Shown here: piece after piece, positions 12,005 through 25,335 of the stretch
Position numbering within the stretch: the stretch's first letter is position 1
How the letters are laid out: every line of letters starts with the position of its first letter
Origin: Diploscapter coronatus
Taxonomy: Eukaryota > Nematoda > Chromadorea > Rhabditida > Rhabditidae
Direction: 5' to 3'
Length of the DNA: 64,000 nucleotides
NCBI GenBank assembly: GCA_964036155.1
Contig: OZ038422.1
Coordinates: 11,741,201-11,805,200 of the forward strand
Program-made: the position numbers and the translations under genes
The notes under the pieces: model-generated
What the model was told of the DNA's origin: nothing
Databases searched by the model: none
What the model saw: the letters and a program-made list of their open reading frames with translations, nothing else

Positions 12005-13915
12005 TCATTTTTCCGACCTATTCGCTCTGGGCGAGTGTATTGCGCTCGGCGTGGAGGGCGGCGAGAAGAGGCAGCTCGACGGCATGAGTGGACTGGGCAT
12101 CGGCCGCGCGGTCATCGATTGGAGGATCGACAGCATCGTCGGAAGCAGGTACTCTTCCGCGTTGTCTAAATTCAGGTATCGCACTTTGACTCTGTCCCTT
12201 TTTCGACAAACGATTACTAGATGACGGGATGACGAGACCTATAGTTAGAGATAGAGGTGGACAAATAATGTGAAAAAGATAGGTCTTGTTATCTCGTCAG
12301 ATAATAGCTGTCTCTTTTTCCACTCACATCGTTCATGAGGCCGATGCTCCGAAGGCAACGTTCCAGTGAAATCTGCCGACACTGCACTCGGATATGTTCT
12401 GAAATCAGTCAATATTTTCGGAACTTCGAGAAAAATTGGTACTTCTTCAAGAACACGAGGTAATCCTCGATAGTGATGGCGAGCATCGTAAAGTAGACGG
12501 TCGGATGCGGGACGGCCCAGTAGCCGATGTATGCCAGGGGGCGAGTTGGATCGCCCAGCCCAATCGGCGCAAGACAGCCCCATGGGTCTTGAGCGCTGAC
12601 GCGACTACCGTCTTTCCGTCTGAAATTTGGTTTTTAGCCATTTTGGATCGTGTTTAGTTTTTTGCCTACTTCTTCGACGTCGCGCCCCATCTGCCGTCGT
12701 TGTTGTTCGCCTGTCCGCTGGTCTGTTGTTCGGCTATCTTCTTTTGTCGTCGCACTGAGAGCAGCAATGTGTGGAAGTAGACGTAGACGCGCTTGACGAT
12801 ATCGTCGATGCGGAGCGTTTTTCGTCTGAATTTCTTACTTCGATGCCAGAATCCGCTGTCTCGACAACTCACCTTGCGCCCTCATTGATAGTCGAGCCCT
12901 GCGACGCTGTCGATGTCGAACAGCAAGGCGTTGTCTGTGAACCGGGCGGCAATAACCGCGGTGCCTGATTGATGCGTTGCTCTGCGTTTCGGTTCCGGCC
13001 GTTTCGATTTATTCCGCCTCTTCCGTTGTGCGGCAGCTGATCGGCCTCCATGCTGCTTCGGTTGTACTGACGATGACGTACTCTGTAAGGAAATGCCTGT
13101 GCTTGATGGATTTTATGTATGCTAATTTTTACTTCAAATTGATCACCGAAAAGTACATGGCTTTGTTGAGCATAGTCAAAATTTAGTGAAGTTTTGGCAA
13201 AGTAATGATTGGTTTTGTGCTTTAAATGCATGTGTTTTCCAATTTCCACATTCGAGTATAGCACAGAATAGCCTGTTTCGTTGTTCCTACTGTTTAGTTC
13301 ATTTTGTTTGGAATTTTCTCCATCCATTTCCACAAAAAGAAATTACATTTTTACGCGCGCGCTCGTCGCGTGTTTTCGATAGAGCGGTTTCTAAATTTCG
13401 ATGATAGTAAAAAGCAACGTCTCAGTAGCATTTCAATCTATGAGAAAGGTGTTTTGGCTCAGAAAAATGAAGCGCACACAGTTCGGTTTAAATTACAGTA
13501 GGACATTTTTGTGTTTGATTCATTTGCACCTAAAACTCAATTCATAAAAAAATTAAAATTCGGTGCGTTATTGGATTAAAATTTTTACCAACCTTCCACC
13601 CCGTCTTCTCTTCTGAGGCATAGTTCCATTAGTAGTTTGATGGTTATTCCTTCTTCTGGTATTGGCTTTCTGGTGGGTTTGAATGATTTTGCTATTGTCA
13701 AGTTCATCATCGGTAGGAGTTAAGCTACTGGAGGCAATTTCGGGATTTGTCGAATTGGTCTCTCCGTCACAACATCGTTCGGTTGCACAACCGCAGTAGC
13801 CTGAATTTTTCGATCGTTAAAGAATACTAATTTGATATTTAGTTCAATAAAATTTTTATCTTGTTTTTTAGCTTGAATATGTACCAGAATCAGTGGAACC
13901 CGTAGAGAAAGGCAT
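12005..13915 (-). CDS. Unrecognised RG-rich basic protein
   Basis: Seven exons: 13915-13885, 13800-13593, 13082-12873, 12825-12670, 12619-12443, 12398-12328 and 12216-12005. All phases agree, giving 354 residues. The N-terminus has a Cys cluster (GYCGCATERCCDG), then Arg/Gly/Asn-rich sequence (QKRRRGGRRVRHR, HNGRGGINRNGRNRN) like RNA-binding RG regions. A more ordered middle follows: LRIDDIVKRVYVYFHTLLLS, then PTRPLAYIGYWAVPHPTVYF and ITIEDYLVFLKK. The tail is Pro/Ser-rich. I do not recognise a family. A role in RNA binding would be inference from the RG content and the gld-2/smn-1 neighbourhood only. The last exon is open in two frames; I chose the frame that agrees with the upstream phase. 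Its acceptor (CATCTAG) lies inside a MITE-like inverted repeat. Confidence 0.65.
12205..12312. mobile_element. MITE-like inverted repeat at the last intron of the RG-rich gene
   Basis: GATTACTAGATGACGGGATG on the left pairs imperfectly with ATCTCGTCAGATAATAGC on the right. The interior string CCTATAGTTAGAGATAGAGG resembles CTATAGTTAGGGATAGGGC of the element at 33467-33572, so they may belong to one family. It spans most of the last intron and overlaps the proposed acceptor. Confidence 0.45.
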
Positions 13916-15139
13916 CTTGACAATTGACGTCGTCTGCTGTCGTCGTCGTCGGTCTTCGGAGTCCTGACGACGTCGCCGCCTCGCGAAGCTTCTCGTCAAC
14001 TGAGTCCGATCAATTTTCGTCGACGACAAACCTCGATGTTTTTAAAATAGAAGAATTAGGGCCAAAATAAGAATACGCTTCGAGGGTTTGTCCTTGACTT
14101 TAGATAATTTGATTAAACCGGGCAAAAATAGGCGATTTAGTGGAGTTCAACCTGAAAAATGCATGGTTTTAAATAACGTTAACCTCATTTTTAAATCTCG
14201 AATAAAAATGGAATGAGAATTTTAGCTAAGAATATAGCATTTTGGTCTGAATGAGATACTTTTATGCCAATAATAAGTTATTTGTCTAAAGCATGAGTAA
14301 TGAAGAGTCTAATCTGACTTGATTTCTAATCTATAAGTAGAATATTTGATGAAGGGGCCAGATCTAGCTTATCGGATAAACTTTCTGACGAAGGATCGCT
14401 ATATTTGGACTGATAAGGCAGTGGAAATGGAATGGCTTGACTTGCTTGATTGATACATTGAAGTTTGACAGTCATTTTCGGCCATAAACAGGCAAAGTGA
14501 AAGGACGGAGGGGGATATTGACATGAAGCATATGAAAGACGAAGAGAGGAAATGGCAGATTCGACAAATATGAGGGACAGATCTGATGATAGGGGCAAAT
14601 CATATCAAGTTGTCAGGGGGAATCATGCAAAAATCGATTTGTTTAAGGAAACTTCTGATGTTTAACAATCTAGGCTATTACATATGAAGCCGAATGTTGG
14701 GAACATCTTTTGATAGAAAATTGAGAAATTATGAAAAAGAACATAGAAAAAGCCGATCTTCATGAATTTTCGAATGAAATTCGAGGGTAAAAGCTCGATC
14801 TGCACAATAGTGCGGATGTAAAATGTGAATGAAGATCAATATAGTTTTACAAGTTTAGGGTAAGAATAACTACTATCAAAGCTATAGATCTTCACCTTGA
14901 AACAACGTATTTTTTCGATGGAAAAAAGGGTAATAAATCTAAAATATTAAGAGGAGGGAAGATTGATCAAATATTGCATCAAAGGGTGATGTTCAGGTAA
15001 TGAATTTCTCCATTCTCGAGGGTAAAATGCCTTTCTCCCATCAGGCATTTTCATTTACTCGTTTGTATGTTTGGGCAGTGGTTGTTTTTGTCACTCAGTT
15101 CTTTCTCTCATTCTCTCTCTCTTCTGGTGTACGTTCAAG

Positions 15140-15300
15140 CAAAGAGAACTGGAACCGGCACGGAGAGAGTGAGAGACTTAGAGAAAGAAAGTGAGAATAG
15201 CATGGTTTAGAGAGGGTCACGGAAAGAGAAATAGTATGGAGAAAAGATAGTCAGAGAAAGAGAGAGTGGGGAAAAAGGCGTAGAGAGTGAAGCATGCATG
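15140..15300 (+). repeat. GA-rich tract with AATAGYATGG words
   Basis: Plus strand is rich in GAGAGA/GAAAGA and contains GAGAATAGCATGG and GAGAAATAGTATGG. Similar tracts are at 20690-21060, 21800-22010, 22480-22900 and 24200-24375, nearly all purine-rich on the plus strand. Confidence 0.6.
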
Positions 15301-18300
15301 CCATTCGCGCTAGAGGAAACACTACGCGGGTACATCGCTCAACACGACCTCCAAAACTTAAAAACAATTTTCCTCACCTTTAATACATTTTTAAGAGATT
15401 TGAAATATCCGATTTTGAAAGAAAAGAGAAATAGAATTTTGATGAAAATTTTAAAACTTTCCAAAAATGAGAAATAGGCTATTTTATCACGTATGTTTTT
15501 CATTGATCAAAAACAGGACAGGAAAGGTTAAAATGTGGCACGAGAAAAGGACAAATATTACCATGCTTGATTGTGGGCTAACTGATAAAAAATGGTAAAT
15601 ATATCAGTTTTAGCTTTTGCAACTTCAAATTTTTAAATGAAAATAAAAAATATATTCGAAGAAATTCAGAAGCATTTTGAATATGGTAATATCATTGGTA
15701 AAAATTTAAGATTTAAGGGATGAAAGTGATAAAATTCAAAAGAGTTTCAAATTTTAAAGAAGCATTTATCATCTGATTTCAAATAACATATCGATTATTA
15801 TATCGCGATTTATCAGTGCCGAATGGTCAGTTTTTAGCTATTAGTGATAAGAAAAGGTTGATTGGATATTCGAATGATGAAAGTGTCAATCTAATCGAAG
15901 AAAGGAGAGAGGGAATAGGGAATGAAAGTGTGATGGACAGGCCTTTTCGGATGGCAAGGCGAAGCTTAGATTCAGATGTAATTGCCACATTAGATTCATA
16001 AGTTCAAGTTTTTAACGAGATCAAAAAATTGGAAAATATATCGAAGCATTCAAAAACGATAGAATTTCCTATATAGATTTTTAAATATCGATTAATTTTT
16101 ATAAACAAATCGAAAAGTTTGCGGTTTTCGGAAAATTTTTGAAACAAAGGATTTGAAAAATGTAAAATGCTTTTCCTTTCCCTCGACTGAAATGAAAAGC
16201 AAAGGTCAACTTTGAACTTCCCTCCCACACACTGGAAATGAAAAAAAACTTGCACCATAAATGGAGAATAACAGACTGAACAAAGCCTGGGGAAAGACAT
16301 CATGAAAAAGTCAGAAATAGAGACGCAGAAAAATGTCGCATTCTACCAAAAAAGTAAATACCAAAGCTCGCCTCGGCAAAAATCTTCATGAAATTTTCGA
16401 ATTTTAAATATCTCAACCGCCTTTCCAAAGCTATAATTCATCTGAAAAAATACTCTTCATCAAATTCTCATCCCAGACGACTTGAAATGGCTATACTTTA
16501 TCATTGAAGAACAATTTCAGAAGAAACCACATTTTAGGAACAACTGTGTAAATAGATACTATCTGGGATTGGGAAGTGTATATGTTTCATTTTTAATTTC
16601 ACTTATTTTCATATTTTGATGGGCTTCGGGAAAAACGACGGTTTAAAACTGTGAACGATGCATTTTTAATAGGAAAAATTTGTATTATCGAGATAAAAAC
16701 GACGCGCTATTAACCAACAAAAAATGAGCGCTATTCTTTCGAAAAATTTGCGATTTTTACAAACGCGTTCTCCCTACGTGAATGATATTATGAAAAACGT
16801 CTAATAGCTATCAAACGCAACACAAAACAACAATTACAGTGCTTTCGTTCATTTTTATTGGGAGAAATATTGCGCAATATTGGGAGAAAAAAACGAAAGA
16901 AAGAGATAGTGAAAGTCGGGAGGTGAAGCGCCTCAAAGCTAGTTTAGAAAGCGACACTCTTTCTCCGCGTTTCTAGCCTTTTCTCGCTCTCTAGTCACTT
17001 TTCTCTATGGTATCTCACTTTCTTATATTCTTTTTCCGATTTTTCTTCTCTAACTCTCTCGACTTCTCATAACTTTTCAGCGCCTGAAGGAAGAAGATAT
17101 CTTTGCCGTTCTCCATGATATGATAAGGGTGAGCCCCGCCTACGGCAGAAAACGGCAAAAACCTAGTCCTTGGAATCTTGGAATGCCGATGCAGATTTTT
17201 CCGGGGTTTGTAAACAATCGGTCGATTTTCATGAAATTTTGAGGTTTGCACGAACTTCTAGCCAATCTTTCATGGAAATTTCTCATTTTTCACGCTCTTC
17301 CGTATAGATTTTTATCGGTAAGTTAGCTGGAAAAACTTCAATTTTCCTATATAGGCTTGATGAAGTTTCAGGTCTAGGTGCGACCGATAATAATAATGAC
17401 AAATGAAGTCAGAATTCCTTAAACCGAAAAAAATCACGAAAATGACAACATCGATAGAAGAAAAAATCTAAATACTGAATTTTATTAGTTTTTCGCGAGG
17501 TAAGCGTCAAAACAAAAACGCCGGTTGGTGGTGGTGTGATAACTATTTTATTATTCCATCTGGGGAAACGGAAGGGTAACTTCTGAATGAAAAAGAGAAA
17601 GTTAACGAGAAGAAATAGCGTCAATTTTAGAGAGAGTTAAAGAAAGAAAGAAACGGTGCCCTCAGCACGACGATATAACACACAGCGCACGTCAGTGGCA
17701 GGGATACGGAGATTCTAATCTGTCTCCTCTGTATCTCTGCCCTCTTTCATAGGAAAAGCTGATGTTCAGAAACCGGCAGGATGACGAGAGAGTGGAATAC
17801 ACAATATTAAAAGAAAAGAGATCAGGAAGAAGCAGAGATTTTGTAATAGAGACAAAGAGCGTGAAAAATGAAGAGATCTAGGAAAAAACATGCATGGCCC
17901 AAGTGAAGCTGAGGAAATACGTAAAAATAGATGAAGGAGAGACCCAACCTTCTGAAGATTATTACGTGCAAGATTTATATGCGAAGAGCAGCTTTTTATC
18001 GACTTGAAATCAATGAAAATCGATCATTTCCAATTTTTCACAACATCATTCACAAATTATTGTCTTAAAAATCTATAAAAATCGGTAAAAGTTCCTCCTT
18101 GTACAGTATAGGATTTATTAAAATACGGTAGTACCAGGTGGTTTCAGTTTGAATGGATGGAAAGAAGGCCAATTCCCTAGGAAATCAAAATTGTCGTGAA
18201 GGAAGTTCCGGTGGAAAAGAAGTAAATTCATCTGAAGGAAAGGAGGTAGCAAAAATGTCATATGACAGGAGGGCATACCGAGGTATCTAAGTATCGATAG

Positions 18301-18969
18301 CAAAACTAGCAGCAAAACCGGCGCCGAAACCAGGGCGACATTTCGACGAGTGAAACTGAATCGTCGAAGACAGGAAAATTGAAATGGAAGAAGAGAAGAA
18401 AGGCATCGTTGCCAAAAATCGATGCATGATAAGATCTGATATGAGAATGATAGGGAATAGGACTGGGATAATAAAAGTTGGAAAAATACTGTTTTAAAAT
18501 GAAAATTTATTCTAAAGATGAATTTTTTACCCGAATTTGAATATTTTTGAATGACTATTAAAATTTGCAAAATTTTAAAGATATTTATCCAGGCTGTTAA
18601 TCAAAGCTAAATATATGATCCGAATCATCAAATAATAAATCATCCTAACAAGGAATGCGAAATTCAGCTATAACTTAAAAAAAATAATAAAGATGACCAT
18701 ACCTATTGTCTCTAAAATAAGATGTGATAAGGAGTCAAGTGTTAGATAAAGATAATAGAATAAAAGTCACTAAAAGGAGAAATAATAAATTGATCGAAAC
18801 CCACTAGCTTGATCGTCTCACTATGTTCTGCGCGCGTTGCGTCGTTACGTCACACGCAGCTTGCCTCTCCTTTCTCCCCCTTTCTTCTTTTCTCTTTGTC
18901 TCTCTCTTCACAATGCCAATGGGGAGATGGTGAAGTGATCTGACCACGCCCATTCGGCAAAAGAAGCCA

Positions 18970-19205
18970 ACTTTCTCTCCATGAGAATAGGAGGGGTTCA
19001 GAATCTGAAGAGATATGATAAATGGCGATCAATTCGGTGTAAACGCCGATTTCTTGGAGGGCGTAAAGGCGTGTGGCGTCATTTGACATGATGCGCACGA
19101 CGTTAGATTTTAATTTCATTAAGAAGTCGATTTCCCCCCTGAGAATAGAGGGCTTCAGATCAGAAGATTTGCAAGAATGACGATCAATTCATCAGTTGGT
19201 GTAAA
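18970..19205. repeat. Imperfect local duplication
   Basis: The segment beginning GAGAATAGGAGGGGTTCAGA and running to GGCGATCAATTCGGTGTAAA recurs about 155 bp on as GAGAATAGAGGGCTTCAGAT to GACGATCAATTCATCAGTTG. Diverged direct repeat, no coding signal. Confidence 0.5.
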
Positions 19206-22200
19206 ATATAAGAGGATTTTTAGGCGCATGTAATTTTGAACAAGACGCCTTGTATATGCCATCTCTTCTGAGTTTTCGCGAAGATCAACTTTTTGAAAGA
19301 TTAAAAACTTGGTATATCTGAACATGGTGAGAACCAGTGTTTCAGATTTCTACCTATGAGGTAAGAATTTAATTTTTACTCAATAATTGTTTTTTGTAAA
19401 AATCAACCTTCTAATAACGTAACAAAATAAAATCCGAATCCCAACACCCCAACGTTAAATGGAAGCTTTATGATATACAATGATAAGCTGACTTCTTCAT
19501 GAATGTGTAACATGGAGATTATTGCAGCGGTGGCGGTAGGGCATTTTACCTTGTCTTATCGACGAAAAAAGTGTGCATTAATCGAGGCAGAAGGCAGAAA
19601 CTTCTGCATTACACACATAGTAAAACTAAAACACCCAATTCGAAGATATACCTTCCCCTCTAACTTAGAACGACCGTTCATTTTTGATAAATGGAGAAAT
19701 TGCAAGAAAATTGACGACACATTAGCGGAGTTATTGAATTTTTGAAATCTATCTTCTTGAAAATAACATTAATTTTAGAAAACAAGTATTTTATTAAGTA
19801 TGATCTTCAAGTTCCATCTCTTTGCAAAAATGCGTTTGTGGTAGTTTGAAACAAAATTTGGGAAGGAAGTACCTTTCAAACCCAAATGTCTCAACAAATC
19901 CTACCTAGATTGACGATAAACCTGATAAAATGATTACAAAAAATCAAGACAAAATAGCCGCACACAAGCGATACTTCGTTTGCGAAAATGTGTTTTATTT
20001 TGGGTGATGGATTTTTGCGATTTTTTTAACAGGAAATTTTCTACTTTGTCTTCATATAATTCATATTTACAACGCAGATCATCTTTTATGTACAAAAATT
20101 TGATTCAAAGATGGAAGTTGGCATATCCATTTGGAGTCCTATTTATCAAAATCCATTCGGTTTTGTTAGAAGAAGATTTTATATGTAATTTTCATCATTT
20201 TCAGAAATAAATAATAATACAAAAGTGGCAAGTATGAAGATAGCCTAAATGATTAAAATACATCCGCTCATATTTAGATGATGCATAACGCAAAAATTGA
20301 CGAAGCATTCCTTCCTTCAGAAAGGAAATAAGACGTACTAGTTTGAGTTGGAAAACTTTACATTACTTACTTCTTTAGAGAGATGGTTTGACCTTACACT
20401 CTCTTTATAGTATGGTTGACAAGCTATGGCACGCTATTAGCGTAACTGCGTAATGACGTCTAAATTATAATCCATTTAGATTTAGACTGTTCTAATTAGG
20501 TACAACCCGGGATTTAAAATTTTGAGTAGGCATTTATTTATAGAAGTTTACTTTGATTATTTTCTCCCAACAACTTTGATATTGATTACGCTTTAAATTA
20601 ACCACAAATTGACGCGAGTTCGTGTTTTAGTCAACTTTTCGCCTATGGCTGCATGCTTGCAAGTGGCTGAGAAATAGCATTGTGAAATAAGAAACCGGAA
20701 AGAAAAAAACTAAGAAAATACAATAGAAAAGATGAAGAGAAAGGAGAAATAATGCTTTAAAGTGAGAGGATAAAGAATCAGAAAATCGTGAAATAGCATG
20801 GAGAAAGAAGAAAGTGAGGAGAAAAAGACGGAGGTTTCTGGTTTTGACTGGGCGCCATTGGGCGCTGCGACGCACTTCGTTATCTATTGAGTTATTCTTT
20901 ATTCTTTTTCTCTCTTCTTCATTCTTCTTCTTTTCTTTCATTCAACAAGCGCATTCCATAGGGCACGCATTACCGTCGCAGATACAACGCGAAGAAAAGG
21001 AAGAGAGAGAGAGAAAGAATTAAAGGGTGAGAAAGAGTGGAGGAAGAAAGAATAAAAGAACACCGTGGTAGCCCCTTTGTAATACCCCCCTCACGCAGAG
21101 CGCTCAGGAAGTTTTTCATACCGTAACTAGAATAAACACGACGACTTACCATTGTGTTAATTTTATTCGTGAGTTAATATGGTCAATCTAAACACATAAG
21201 AAAATAATGAATAGTATGTGAAAAAATGTGGTTTGATATGCAAAAATTTGCTAACTTTGCAGAGTGTTTGAAGTTGAATATGAAAACACTTACCATTTTA
21301 CACTTTGAAATGAATAAATTTAGGAATACTATTGAAGATTTAGGTTTATACTTTTAGGAATATGAAAATTTTAGACGAATATTTTAGGAATATTGAAATG
21401 TTAGACCAAAATTTACGAAAAAATAATTTTTAAAATGGAAATTTTTGACTCAGTTCGCCTACATACTTCTTTACATTCCATAGCCAATTTGCGAAATTTC
21501 GTATGGGATTGCAAAGAAGCACGTAGCCGATACAAGTCGTAATTGAAAAAATCGTTAATTTTTATGTATTTGTTTTATTTTTCCAAAATCAGTAAATAGC
21601 CGTGAAGATCGACTTTAGAAAATATCGATTTTCCTGATTTTGTGTACCTAAAGTTGTTTTCCCTGAAAATTCCCAATTTCAGGATAAAAAATCGATAATC
21701 CTAATATCTGAGAGCTAATAACTCGTATATCTTAGGTATTATTTTACTATCACTTCTTGCACAGCACTATATGCTTATTGAGTGGGCGGGTTGGGAAATA
21801 GTTAGCCAAATTGAAGAGAGTCAGAGAAAGAGGAGAGAGAGAAAGAAAAAAGAAAGAGAATGGAAGAAAGGGAGAGAGAGAGGATAGGTCGAGTGGCACG
21901 CAGAACTAAGAAGAAGTCGGAAGGAGAAGCAAACATAAAAGTGATAGAGTATGGGAAGCGAAGAGAGAGAAAGAAAGAAAAAGACGGAAAAGAAATATGC
22001 AGATTAGTGAACTGTAATGAGCAATAGAAGAAAAAACTTGGATTTTTCTATAAATTTTAAGAGTTACTGTAATCCTTTTAAAAATCAATACAAAAGCCGG
22101 TTTTTTCAAAGAATTTCATGAAATACGGTCATTTATTGAATTATAACACCATTAATGATCAAGAGAAAGCTGACCTTCATCATGAAAATTTGAACTTCAT

Positions 22201-22479
22201 GAAATAGATATTCTTCCGAAAACTTATAAATTTAATGTAGCAAATAATAACTATTAAATATTTTAGAAAATAAATTATTGAGTCAAAATAGAATATTTTG
22301 AAAGAATGCAAAAATCGTTAAAATGGGCGAATTTTCAGAGAGTTCATTTGTGGGTCTGTCTGGGTGGGGCGAATAGGGGACTGTGCTCAGGGAAATGATG
22401 CAGCCGCTTCTTTCCGAGGTCCTACTGAAAAGAGTTGGCTAAGGAAAAGTCCGCCTAAATACAACATAAAATGAGGAAA

Positions 22480-22900
22480 GCGCAGAGAAGCAGAAGAAAG
22501 TTAGAGAGACCTCTGATACAGTATATAAAATTCAGAGGTTAAAGAGATGGACGAAGAATGAGAAATAGAACTTTTAAAGTAGAAAGTAAAGAAAGAGATG
22601 GGAAGAAAGAGCATATGAAAGAGAGAGAGGGAAAAGAGAAAGACACCACGTCCCTCCCACTCTTTTCTCCCTCTCTCTATGACTTACAGAGAGAGGGGGA
22701 GGCCATCGCTAGGAGCTCCCACTCACTGTTGAATGAAGGGGAAAAGCTTATAGAAAACGCGAGAGTATGGAGAAATCAGAGGGTACAGAGAAGAAGATAA
22801 ATAGAGAAAGAGGGAGGGAGTATGAAGAAAGAGAGAATGAGGGAGGGAGAGAAGAAAGAGAAAGAAAAGGGAAAGAAAGAAAGTGTCTTCTTACTTCTTT
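22480..22900 (+). repeat. Long GA-rich low-complexity tract
   Basis: Longest purine-biased stretch of the gene-poor block, with many GAGAGA and GAAAGA units, interrupted near 22650 by a short TCTC segment that could fold back. Open frames through it are artefacts of composition. Confidence 0.65.
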
Positions 22901-24689
22901 CTCTATATTGCTCCCTCAGTTCTGTTCAACTATGTCTGTGCGAGTGTGTGTAATGCCAAGGCGTCCTCCCTCTAGCCGAAAAGCCTTGGCAGTGAGAGAA
23001 CAGTCAGGACAATGATAGAGCTGAAGAGGCGAAAAGGGTGAAAAACCAGGTTAGAGATAACTGGAATTATGTTAAATTTGAAGAAAGTGAAGAGAAGATC
23101 GACGAGAATAGCGCATATTTTAAATATCCCCAACACACTAACACACACACCCATATCACTTTTTCGTTCGAACTTTTAAATAGCCCGTCCTTGTCGCTTA
23201 GTTATAGATAATAAGTAGAGGTACAATGGTAAAAAACCTGAAATTTCCAATGATACCATATCTGACATTCTAGACAAATACAGTAACCTAAATTTTAGAT
23301 AGGGAAAAATTCGTGATTTTAGAATAAGCACAGCAATATAAGTTTTGAATTGAAGATAGTTTCGATTTTCAAAGATAATTTCATATTAAAAATATGGCCA
23401 GTTTTAGATTTAAGGAAGTCTAGATATTGTAAAGATAGAAATTATATCTTAACTTTGGTCTAATAAAAGCTCTAATAAATTGTAAAATTTGTCCTACCGT
23501 ACGTGAGATATCGTAAATCTTAAATCTTCTCTGGTGTATGGGGGATAAGTGAGTTGCTTTATTCCTTCTCTCTTTCTGAGCCAAGTACCGCCACACCCCA
23601 ATCGGACCATATAAGTCCTCAGAACAGGTACTTCAAAATCGAGAAATAGAGAGAGAGAGAAGTGCACTAAAAGCATTGATAAACATACGGACCAAGATTA
23701 TATATGAGTGAATTTGAATATGAACTGTACAGAATGATTAAAGTTCACAGAAAATTTGTTCCAATTTAAAATTCAGATAAAATGAATTAATTAGATTCTA
23801 GAGAAAATTTAGATAGCTTTATATTTCTACAAATTCATGAAGTTTTAAATTATGAAAAGTTCCCAGGTTAATTTAAATCGAAGCATTTTAGATTTGGAAT
23901 GTATTTTCTGAAGTTAAATGAAAAATTTATAGAAATTATGAGAATATAAATCTAAGTCTCTTAATAAATTAGGAATAATTGAAAGCAGGATCTGCGAAAT
24001 CCTCTGGACGCGAGAAATCTCCGGTAAATCCCGACATAAAGCTCTGTTCGCCAGTGAAAGTGAGAAAGCGAATTTAAGACGAAACGAGAAATCATTCCCA
24101 TCTGAGAGAGCGAAGAGAACATAGAGAAAGCGAAATCGCGCACCACATTCACTTTCCAAAACTGACCTATTGGCCCCCTTTTCGATTTCTTAGAAACTCG
24201 AGAAATAGCGTGGATTTTCAGTAGACACCAGAGGAAAAGTTGGATTTCACTGGGGAAATAGCATGAAGAAAGTAGGAGAAAAAGATGGGAAAATTCGAAG
24301 AAATACTGTGAACTTTAAGAGGAAAAGAAGAAAAGGGAAAAACTAGGAAAAAAGATGAAGAAAGTTGTTCGGAAGGGAAATTTCAGCGAAAGCGTAGAAT
24401 CGAGATTGAATGAATCCCTCTACCCGATCTCGAGAAAACGACGGGTTATCATAACTATTCTCAGGAAACAGGTTTGAAAGGCTTGATTCGGATTTTACTT
24501 AGCGGAAAGATTAAACCAACGAAAAAGTATAGTTGGAATAAATTTATGCTAACTTTGAACTAATTTCAGGAATTTGCGAAAATTAAATGAAAAACCCGAG
24601 CGGTATGCATTATCTGGAAGGCAAAATTTTGTTGAACAGAAGTCATTTTATCAAATTTTACTGAATATTTCTTTATATTTGATCTATGA

Positions 24690-25335
24690 TGGCTGCAAAG
24701 CTACAGTAGATTGAAATTTTATCGAACTTACATTTATAATACCCATACATTCTGAATTTGTGAACAAAATGCTTTCAGAATATGCAAACCTTTTCAATGA
24801 AAGATGGCCACTTTCTGTCGTACTGATGCAATGGAGTCCAACTAAATTCGATGTTTTCCTTCATTTCGCTTTAGATAGGATGGATGGTGGAAAAGTATGA
24901 GTAGCATGAATGTTCGCCGATATCTAAGTCCTGCTTTCGATATTTTCTGAATCTAAGAGAAAAACGCATTCATTATCATTGATCCCTACCACCTAGATAT
25001 CGGTGAACTTAACAGTAGTGATGCGATGTGGTTACGTTAAATTCAAATTTTTCCTTTATTTCGCCTTGTTTATGATTGATGGGCGGCAATCTGTAAATGA
25101 CGGAATGGCGTAACGCGAAATGACGAAACGTAAAAATGACTGAACGCAATAGAAATTGGCAAGATTTGTGCAGAAAAATGAAAGCGTTTCGTCATTTCGC
25201 GTTACTCCATTTACAAACTACCCCGATGGGCAGAATGCTATGGTAGATTGAAAGTTTGGCCGCCCTATATTCATAACTCCCATATACTCTGAATCGGCGA
25301 GAAAAATGTTCAGAATGTGCATATCTTTACATATA
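24690..25335. repeat. Diverged tandem duplication
   Basis: Two blocks share the order CTACAGTAGATTGAAA / CATACATTCTGAAT / ATGTTCAGAATGTGCA-like / AAGATGGCCACTTT-like segments, at about 24690-24840 and 25230-25350. Linking pieces such as TTCCTTCATTTCGCTTTAGA and TTCCTTTATTTCGCCTTGTT also recur. The hairpin element at 25085-25224 lies within the second unit. Confidence 0.5.
25085..25224. mobile_element. 140 bp hairpin MITE with GATGGGC direct repeats
   Basis: The left arm CTGTAAATGACGGAATGGCG ... CGCGAAATGACGAAACG pairs with the right arm CGTTTCGTCATTTCGCG ... CCATTTACAAACTACC. GATGGGC occurs at 25078-25084 and again at 25225-25231, as expected for a target-site duplication. Confidence 0.7.

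Noticed and set aside
12018..12209. Second open frame (ending ERNTLAQSE) in the last exon of the RG-rich gene
   Set aside because: Open by chance; the phase from the preceding exon selects the frame ending SPRANRSEK.
20814..22015. Arg/Glu or Phe/Leu/Ser-rich open frames in the gene-poor block
   Set aside because: Produced by GA/TC low-complexity tracts.
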